DNA of 64,000 bases from Protonemura montana (taxonomy: Eukaryota > Arthropoda > Insecta > Plecoptera > Nemouridae), in assembly GCA_947568835.1 (NCBI GenBank), contig OX387603.1, positions 7,871,943 through 7,935,942 of the forward strand. The letters are read 5' to 3'. The position numbers and the translations under genes are program-made. Below, piece by piece: positions 62,701-64,000 of the stretch. Position 1 is the first letter of the stretch. The number at the start of each line of letters is the position of its first letter. The notes beneath the pieces are model-generated. The model was not told the DNA's origin. It saw only the letters and a program-made list of their open reading frames with translations, and searched no databases.

Positions 62701-63157
62701 CTGAAAAGATGGCGCTATTCGAGCGACTGGGCGAGGACTCGCGGGCGGCTGCGTTCCTCGATCGGTAAGCTGATTGCTTACAAAACAATCTTGACCTTTG
62801 GGCCTGCGTTCGAATAGTTTCTAAATAGATCCAGATATCCGACTAACTAATTGAAGTTTTGCCAGTAGAGGTTGAACTTTGCGTGGATGTACTCTTGCTC
62901 ACGTCAAAGCTTGGCACTATAATAGGTACCTCCGTCCTGCCGCTGATCCCCCTGAGCAGGGCTCGCCACCCAGCGGCGTGACCTCTTCAGGCGGCGGCGA
63001 AGATGAGTGCTCTAACTCAGTGGCGACTTCCGGCGAGGAGGTCTGGGGCACCCCAACCAGTGGCGGCGAGCTGCTCGACGACGAGCTCGCCCGCACCGGC
63101 GTCTCGGTAACCGAGCTCATTGCAATCTTCAACAAGCATGCCATCGGCCTACACTAG
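29507..63157 (+). CDS. C2-PDZ-DH-PH Rho guanine nucleotide exchange factor, 23 coding exons (joined)
   Basis: I joined 23 exons: 29507-29706, 30239-30430, 30964-33143, 35037-35195, 36203-36253, 36619-36677, 38174-38337, 47337-47391, 49153-49330, 49671-49935, 50050-50365, 52657-52836, 52992-53084, 53501-53668, 54014-54115, 56248-56572, 57034-57220, 57736-57850, 60607-61123, 61590-61762, 62102-62381, 62689-62764 and 62926-63157. Every junction is GT..AG and phases agree throughout, giving 2,088 aa plus stop. Domains are C2 (about 911-1040), PDZ (1140-1223, GFGF loop), DH (1280-1465) and PH (1475-1625), between long low-complexity tails. DH-PH proteins of the Dbl family exchange GDP for GTP on Rho, Rac or Cdc42; C2, PDZ and PH domains usually direct such proteins to membranes and scaffolds. 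The C2-PDZ pair resembles RGS3, but no RGS domain is seen. Which GTPase is used cannot be told. Drosophila GEFmeso/CG30115 is a possible relative, unproven. The true 5' end is uncertain. Confidence 0.88.
30239..30430 (+). CDS. RhoGEF exon 2 (basic, Ser/Arg-rich N-terminal region)
   Basis: The acceptor (ctgcacag) and donor (gtaagg) define a 192-nt exon. Its first base completes a Gly codon left open by exon 1 (phase 2) and its last two bases open a Leu codon (phase 2). It encodes residues 67-131, including SPRSRDSVYMRLDALPAAL and a basic RSRSRRALRQSL end. No named domain is visible. The Arg/Ser/Pro composition suggests a disordered, phosphorylatable segment. Confidence 0.8.
30964..33143 (+). 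CDS. RhoGEF exon 3: long disordered N-terminal exon with an internal repeat
   Basis: This 2,180-nt exon encodes residues 131-858 with no stop. It enters in phase 2 after tttcttccag and leaves in phase 1 at G|gtgagt. The product is rich in Ser, Pro, Thr and charged residues and looks disordered. A strongly basic stretch near residue 481 (KRRRKSDRRRTRS) could be a nuclear-localisation or acidic-lipid-binding patch. A motif FG-[VL]-TL-x2-G-[LI]-PSP occurs twice, at residues 566 and 728, and each copy is followed by AIAG. No enzyme domain is present. The long open frame and its higher GC than the flanks support coding. Confidence 0.9.
33144..35036 (+). other. Intron 3
   Basis: This 1,893-bp AT-rich intron lies between the long N-terminal exon and the basic linker exon, phase 1. 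I see no open frame or repeat of note. Confidence 0.75.
35037..35195 (+). CDS. RhoGEF exon 4: Arg/Ser-rich linker before the C2 domain
   Basis: This 159-nt exon lies between acceptor cacgtttcag and donor G|gtgggt, phase 1 on both sides, and encodes residues 858-911. The sequence is very basic (RRSRSRRCLRF, RRTSRRSTSASARR), typical of a phosphorylatable RxxS linker. Because both ends are phase 1, it could be skipped without a frame change, so it is a candidate cassette exon. Confidence 0.82.
35196..36202 (+). other. Intron 4, with AATTC repeat and G tract
   Basis: This 1,007-bp phase 1 intron contains an AATTC pentamer repeat at about 35439-35458 followed by AT-rich sequence, a pattern often seen at old retroelement ends. 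An 11-G run lies at 35960-35970 and a strong pyrimidine tract precedes exon 5. Nothing coding is visible. Confidence 0.7.
35439..35458. repeat. AATTC microsatellite
   Basis: About four tandem copies of a 5-bp unit (AATTC) lie inside intron 4. Confidence 0.75.
36203..36253 (+). CDS. RhoGEF exon 5: start of C2 domain (51-nt small exon)
   Basis: A polypyrimidine tract ending in tttttttttag precedes a 51-nt exon with donor gtaagc, phase 1 on both sides. It encodes GELDLEIYENSGLITIH, the first beta strands of a C2 domain, equivalent to the GQLRLSID start of the RGS3 C2. Residues are 911-928. It is among the shortest exons of the gene. Confidence 0.88.
36619..36677 (+). CDS. RhoGEF exon 6: C2 domain, second part
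   Basis: The exon follows gttttccag, enters in phase 1, and ends at AAG|gtaagt in phase 0. It encodes VISGKNLHKAGGKTSNAYVK (residues 928-947), the canonical C2 pattern of an 'I..G..L' strand, a connecting loop and '.YVK'. At the first Ca-binding loop, classical C2 domains have D-P-Y-V-K; here it is N-A-Y-V-K. Loss of the Asp suggests weak or Ca-independent membrane binding. Confidence 0.9.
36678..38173 (+). other. Intron 6, with GC-rich E-box/CRE cluster
   Basis: This 1,496-bp phase 0 intron inside the C2 domain is AT-rich except for a GC- and CpG-rich block at about 37115-37370, listed separately as a candidate regulatory element. Confidence 0.7.
37131..37345. promoter_or_regulatory. Candidate intronic enhancer: CACGTG boxes and CRE
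   Basis: Three CACGTG boxes (37135-37140, 37278-37283, 37303-37308) and a perfect CRE, TGACGTCA (37322-37329), lie within 200 bp. The third box is the centre of a 10-bp palindrome GTCACGTGAC (37301-37310). CACGTG is bound by bHLH-zip factors (USF, Max, MITF/TFEB type) and the CRE by CREB/ATF bZIP factors. The block is GC-rich within an AT-rich intron. Function is inferred. Confidence 0.4.
38174..38337 (+). CDS. RhoGEF exon 7: C2 domain, third part
   Basis: This 164-nt exon runs from ctttgaag to CG|gtaaga, phase 0 in and 2 out. It encodes VALVPSSEERTFHRTAVHRD, then a stretch of type P.FDQKFSFELIDSDLDKR and VLVSVWHRDKERR (residues 948-1002). The order 'H+T.v.rds..P.FdqkFsF' then 'L.VsVWh+D' is the usual C2 core and closely parallels RGS3. 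Confidence 0.9.
43616..44210 (+). promoter_or_regulatory. CpG-rich island, candidate internal promoter
   Basis: Nearly 600 bp rich in CG dinucleotides contrasts with the AT-rich intron, including tandem GGCGTC units near 43730. Two overlapping frames are open (43512-43931, 43616-43990), but their Arg/Ala/Pro composition looks like the by-product of GC richness. A 5' UTR or promoter is the simplest reading. Confidence 0.4.
44624..44836 (+). other. Small open frame downstream of the CpG island
   Basis: The 70-codon frame starts with ATG and has balanced codon use. It encodes MSLLSHAIAGVNTNQSNG, then a Cys/His patch (KHCDKNHCCRTN) and DSIISQPPVTVVSVEPTREA. A strong gtgagt donor lies 24 bp after its stop (exon end 44859). 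It could be an upstream ORF in an alternative first exon. No family is recognised. A 97-codon minus-strand frame (44557-44850) covers the same bases. Confidence 0.25.
47337..47391 (+). CDS. RhoGEF exon 8: C2 domain, last strands
   Basis: This 55-nt exon lies 9 kb downstream, with acceptor ttttacag and donor AAG|gtaagt. It completes the split Arg codon and encodes RSEFLGCMSFAVQHAVKK (residues 1002-1020). The 'FLGCMSF.V' strand is nearly identical to the corresponding RGS3 C2 segment (IGCMSFGV). This match secures a very short exon next to a very long intron. Confidence 0.9.
47392..49152 (+). other. Intron 8
   Basis: This 1,761-bp phase 0 intron has a GC-richer first 350 bp that carries a 124-codon minus-strand frame (47362-47736) with no known domain. 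A short GATCCT repeat lies at about 48908-48937. The rest is AT-rich background. Confidence 0.7.
49153..49330 (+). CDS. RhoGEF exon 9: C2 end and linker to PDZ
   Basis: The exon starts in phase 0 after cctgcag and ends in phase 1 at CCAG|gtacct, encoding residues 1021-1080. EVSGSFRLLSQSAG matches the C2-terminal 'isGwy.LL.e..G' motif of RGS3. It is followed by an acidic, Ser-rich linker (LQSDSSAEEVLSLVESIPA). Confidence 0.88.
49671..49935 (+). CDS. RhoGEF exon 10: linker and first part of PDZ domain
   Basis: This 265-nt exon (acceptor ttaattgcag, donor GAG|gtacgt) encodes residues 1080-1168. An Ala/Pro/Lys-rich linker leads into TPFTTTRVLSRQSGSGFGFS, the first PDZ strand and the carboxylate-binding loop. 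GFGF stands for the usual GLGF, as in RGS3. The last residues, IAWTQPPR, form strand B. The intron cuts the PDZ domain in phase 2. Confidence 0.9.
50050..50365 (+). CDS. RhoGEF exon 11: second part of PDZ domain and linker
   Basis: This 316-nt exon encodes residues 1168-1273. IERVEPGQAADQAGLKPGDY followed by VIFVDKCNV is the classic PDZ core ('V..G.PA..AGL..GD.I..V'). DEILQLIRSCGNKLTLEVYR forms helix B and the last strand. Helix B position 1 should set ligand class, but I cannot assign it safely. The tail is Ser-rich. The exon ends in phase 0 at GAG|gtaggt. Only 114 bp separate it from exon 10. Confidence 0.92.
50805..50858. repeat. Short hairpin
   Basis: TTCTTGTTACCAT and ATGGTAACCAAGAA pair around a 7-nt loop with one bulge, and flanking ATAATA/TATTAT extends the stem. 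It lies in intron 11. Confidence 0.65.
51667..51687. repeat. Poly-C run of 21
   Basis: There are 21 consecutive C in intron 11. Length is uncertain because such runs are prone to sequencing error. Confidence 0.85.
52535..52610. repeat. Degenerate 19-bp repeats before exon 12
   Basis: TTGT recurs at 52535, 52554, 52573 and 52591 with related following bases (ctgcctgaacc, cagtttgaacc, ctttctggacc). The period is 19, 19 and 18. The array is pyrimidine-rich and leads to the exon 12 acceptor. Confidence 0.6.
52657..52836 (+). CDS. RhoGEF exon 12: DH domain CR1
   Basis: This exon is exactly 60 codons, phase 0 at both ends, after a long pyrimidine-rich stretch ending tcctgtcag. It encodes residues 1274-1333, including RRRAVYQLVNKEQQYALCLQ and a helix ending LTTSEHLTLFQNMEE. 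This is conserved region 1 of a Dbl homology domain; the Glu in 'VNKEQQY' corresponds to the residue that contacts switch I of the GTPase. 'LF.N.EE' is the usual link between CR1 and CR2. Confidence 0.9.
52992..53084 (+). CDS. RhoGEF exon 13: DH domain middle helix
   Basis: This 31-codon exon, phase 0 on both sides, encodes LLRLAEDILDQLVQEDHEPL and GQSLGRIYQRK (residues 1334-1364). It matches the Dbl helix 'i..lh..ll..L......iG..l' leading to CR2. The adjacent intron of 155 bp is short. Confidence 0.88.
53501..53668 (+). CDS. RhoGEF exon 14: DH domain CR2 to CR3
   Basis: This 56-codon, phase 0/0 exon lies between ctctacag and gtaggc. It encodes MTLMTNAYRRYCADLKQADC (residues 1365 on), like the DH helix 'm...Y..Yc.n...a..ll', then 'N.EFMKLI' and RPDLTAFLHKPLE (to 1420). 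The last part is CR3 ('..L..fL..PlqRi..Y'). The usual Gln-Arg of CR3 is Glu-His here once joined to exon 15, so the core is somewhat diverged. Confidence 0.88.
54014..54115 (+). CDS. RhoGEF exon 15: DH domain CR3 helix
   Basis: This 34-codon, phase 0/0 exon encodes HYREVLKLLQNILTFTKVSD and ends ISRVVHELQ (residues 1421-1454). 'Y...L..LL..T...' is the long DH helix that forms much of the GTPase contact surface. It is bounded by tatcctgcag and gtattt. Confidence 0.88.
54116..56247 (+). other. Intron 15, with 134-bp tandem repeat
   Basis: This 2,132-bp phase 0 intron lies between the DH and PH exons. A tandem array fills 55237-55712; the rest is AT-rich. Short open frames around 54665-54889 lie on both strands but show no domain. 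Confidence 0.7.
55237..55712. repeat. Tandem repeat, 134-bp dimeric unit
   Basis: About 3.5 copies of a 134-bp unit occur; matching points at 55374, 55508 and 55642 give the exact period. The two central copies are almost identical and the outer ones diverged. Each unit is two related halves of about 66 and 68 bp, each with a gcgcattttgtcggcgcat-like core and outer arms AGAGTC ... GACTCT. Confidence 0.9.
56248..56572 (+). CDS. RhoGEF exon 16: end of DH and first part of PH domain
   Basis: The exon starts after tcgcatcaccag in phase 0 and ends in phase 1 at AAAG|gtattt, residues 1455-1563. A short DH end (VTYREMTSG) is followed by EPEGEGRLLLSLQDLESRLV and a PH core WGLLFSDMILFAKVSRDRVL. Strands 'R...LFsD.lLfak' are diagnostic of the PH domain attached to Dbl proteins. 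PH domains here usually bind phosphoinositides or support exchange. Confidence 0.92.
57034..57220 (+). CDS. RhoGEF exon 17: second part of PH domain
   Basis: This 187-nt exon (phase 1 in, 2 out; donor AT|gtaagt) encodes residues 1563-1625. DFRLLMDGGPDG is a PH strand and loop. RAPTAELKAVWQNLIQRQ is the C-terminal PH helix with its conserved Trp. Between them is an insert with a basic RNSKKNMKRRTVS run and likely phosphosites. Confidence 0.92.
57736..57850 (+). CDS. RhoGEF exon 18: post-PH tail, with optional read-through end
   Basis: The exon joins exon 17 in phase 2 after cttcttgcag and ends in phase 0 at CGGCAG|gtgcgt, residues 1625-1663. It encodes IYLNTARGGTPTSSPLESP and then DSLSLRRQ, a Ser/Thr/Pro-rich tail. 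If the donor is not used, the frame continues 36 codons to a TAG at 57959-57961 (see the alternative end). Confidence 0.85.
57851..57961 (+). CDS. Alternative C-terminus by read-through of exon 18 donor
   Basis: The frame of exon 18 stays open past the gtgcgt donor for 36 codons and ends at TAG 57959-57961. The encoded tail is proline-rich (VRQPRPHVPLRYSPTPTP, then ITPQVSPLHRLPRSSSR). Base composition stays GC-rich and coding-like up to the stop, then falls to the AT-rich background. This would give a short isoform of about 1,699 residues lacking the acidic tail. The next AATAAA that I saw is far away, near 59341, so this needs transcript evidence. Confidence 0.5.
   Translation: MRQPRPHVPLRYSPTPTPVITPQVSPLHRLPRSSSR
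57962..60606 (+). other. Intron 18 remainder
   Basis: This is AT-rich sequence after the alternative stop at 57961. An AATAAA at about 59341 is a possible, distant poly(A) signal for the short isoform. A 107-nt inverted repeat lies at 60440-60546, ending 60 bp before exon 19. No coding frame is supported. Confidence 0.65.
60440..60546 (+). repeat. Imperfect inverted repeat / RNA hairpin
   Basis: Left arm ACAAAAGGTATTAAGT... pairs with the right arm ending ...ACTTAACATCTTTTGT over about 31 bp, with four G-U pairs, two mismatches and one bulge when read as plus-strand RNA. The roughly 42-nt centre can pair further (CGCT/AGCG). No target-site duplication is seen at its ends. Confidence 0.7.
60607..61123 (+). 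CDS. RhoGEF exon 19: C-terminal tail
   Basis: This 517-nt exon follows ctgcttgcag in phase 0 and ends in phase 1 at G|gtaagt, residues 1664-1836. A conserved-looking block HLDELIERKCRQLGKSG may form a short amphipathic helix. A Cys-rich VPVCRKCHTTCLSHG follows, with C-x2-C plus Cys and His; it could bind a metal, but no known zinc-finger spacing is clear. It ends in an Asp-rich run and a hydrophobic LILMGMSALKASIGLG. Confidence 0.85.
61590..61762 (+). CDS. RhoGEF exon 20: C-terminal tail
   Basis: This 173-nt exon lies between tttttttcag and CAG|gtgcct, phase 1 in and 0 out, residues 1836-1893. It is Ser/Pro-rich (SPTEVPGISVMPPTPSS, then SSSAVRGSSGSRSPEN). No domain is recognised. 'PPTPSSRGSTAFQW' looks like a phosphorylatable linear motif. 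Confidence 0.83.
62102..62381 (+). CDS. RhoGEF exon 21: acidic tract
   Basis: This 280-nt exon after ttccacgcag encodes residues 1894-1987 and ends in phase 1 at AAAG|gtaaaa. It begins NVSEDH and runs into about 20 consecutive Asp/Glu, then SGDLGPRADQGPPYQALNVA, and a second acidic block (DATDSEDEDDEWDSEADEE). GAC/GAG/GAT codons are mixed, so this is not a pure triplet expansion. Such tracts often mediate autoinhibition or bind basic surfaces. Confidence 0.87.
62689..62764 (+). CDS. RhoGEF exon 22
   Basis: This 76-nt exon after gcgcgcag joins exon 21 in phase 1 and ends in phase 2 at CG|gtaagc. It encodes GSFVAEKMALFERLGEDSRA then AAFLDR (residues 1987-2012), probably a helix. The acceptor lacks a strong pyrimidine tract, but phase and reading frame fit only this choice. 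Confidence 0.75.
62926..63157 (+). CDS. RhoGEF exon 23: last coding exon with stop
   Basis: After cactataatag the exon completes an Arg codon and encodes residues 2012-2088, ending TGVSVTELIAIFNKHAIGLH before TAG. The middle is Gly/Ser/Pro and acid-rich (SSGGGEDECSNSVATSGEEV). A gtaacc at 63107, exactly between codons, could serve as a weak donor to the phase 0 exon at 63636. No AATAAA is seen within about 800 bp of the stop; one occurs at 63989-63994. Confidence 0.78.
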
Positions 63158-63635
63158 CTTGCAAGAATATCTTCGCGGCGTTGTCTTCGCAGCATGGTTC
63201 TGTTGGCGGAAAGCGTAGACATGGCATATGCGTCCATACGTCATCAATGTCCATGAAGTGCAGGTCGTTACTGCATGTACACATTTCAAACAACTGCGAT
63301 TAAGTGACATATATTGTAAATATTGCGTCCGCTCGATATAAGATAAGCCGAGATATTTGCATATCTCGCCGAACACTTTGACTCATAGCGAGCACTATGT
63401 TTTGACGTTTCTGAACGCCGCACTATCGCGCTGCCGTCCGCAACGGGTGCATGTGCCGAGAGTGCATTCTGCAAATACTGCAGTCTGGTCAACAGTGCAA
63501 CTGCAATCAAGCTCCGAAAGTGCATGCTACTCATTGCAATTCGTCGTCGAAAGTGCATGGAACTCGTTAATGTCCAGTTTGAAAAGTGTTATTTGCCAAG
63601 CCGATCATCCTGCAACTTGTCGATTGCCACTGCAG

Positions 63636-63863
63636 TTCGAGATTACCCGCGACTGCCTCTCCTCGCCTGGAACGAGCGACGACGTGACCGAGCTGATGAT
63701 GGATGACCTCTTGTCGTCGTCGTCGCTGCTCGGTAACTCGAGGGGATTTCCGTCGCGACGCCGTTTGGAACCGCTGCCCGAAGAGGACGACGTCGAGAGC
63801 ACGGAGTCGACGCCATGCACGCCGCCCGGGGTCGACGCCGAGGAGACGCCGTCACCTGAACAG
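63636..63863 (+). CDS. Candidate further or alternative 3' exon of the RhoGEF
   Basis: Acceptor gattgccactgcag and donor CAG|gtaagc enclose 76 codons in phase 0: FEITRDCLSSPGTSDDVTEL, a Ser-rich run, then RRLEPLPEEDDVESTESTP and a Pro/Glu-rich end. The style (acidic, SP/TP-rich) and GC content match the RhoGEF tail. It could join the internal donor at 63107 in exon 23. If its own donor is ignored, the frame stops at 63894-63896, with AATAAA at 63989. The exon could equally continue beyond this window. Confidence 0.5.
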
Positions 63864-63988
63864 GTAAGCCCTCGACAACCACGTGAAGGAGCGTGAAGGG
63901 CTGTGACGTGGTCTCATAAGTTTTGTCAAGTTTAAGATACTGGCCATGAAAGTGAGTGGCATGGGAGTCAAGAAGGAGATTTTATGTG

Positions 63989-63994
63989 AATAAA
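63989..63994 (+). promoter_or_regulatory. Possible polyadenylation signal
   Basis: AATAAA lies about 830 bp after the main stop codon and 93 bp after the stop that closes the candidate exon at 63636. Any cleavage site would fall beyond the window edge. Confidence 0.35.
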
Positions 63995-64000
63995 TGTAAG

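Overview
The window is nuclear DNA of an invertebrate animal, most likely an arthropod; insect is my best guess but not proven. AT-rich, repeat-poor non-coding DNA surrounds short, GC-richer coding blocks, and each block is bounded by GT..AG splice sites whose phases agree. There is no operon structure, and I saw no rRNA, tRNA or CRISPR array.

Positions 1 to about 29,490 contain no coding sequence that I can recognise. Every open frame there is short and lacks a known domain. The stretch does hold locally GC-rich islands that look like regulatory elements, one strong 103-nt RNA-type hairpin (3900-4002), and a few small tandem repeats.

Positions about 29,507 to 63,157 hold one large plus-strand gene that I could follow through 23 coding exons. 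All 22 junctions keep phase, and the spliced frame is 6,267 nt (2,088 aa plus stop). Domain order is a long basic, disordered N-terminal region (about 1-910), a C2 domain (about 911-1040), a PDZ domain (about 1140-1223), a DH (RhoGEF) domain (about 1280-1465), a PH domain (about 1475-1625), then a disordered C-terminal tail with an acidic tract. The C2-PDZ pair resembles that of vertebrate RGS3, but here it is joined to a Dbl-type exchange module instead of an RGS domain. The product is predicted to be a Rho-family exchange factor placed at membranes and junctional or cortical scaffolds by its C2, PDZ and PH domains. Drosophila GEFmeso/CG30115 and related arthropod RhoGEFs are possible relatives, but I cannot establish orthology from this sequence alone.

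The gene shows signs of isoform control. Exon 18 can read through its donor to an in-frame stop, giving a short proline-rich C-terminus. A coding-like exon at 63,636-63,863 suggests another 3' end. A CpG-rich island at about 43.6-44.2 kb, inside the 9-kb intron 7, looks like an internal promoter. Introns 6 and 7 carry clustered palindromic CACGTG boxes and a CRE. A 134-bp dimeric tandem repeat lies in intron 15, and a 107-nt hairpin sits just upstream of exon 19.
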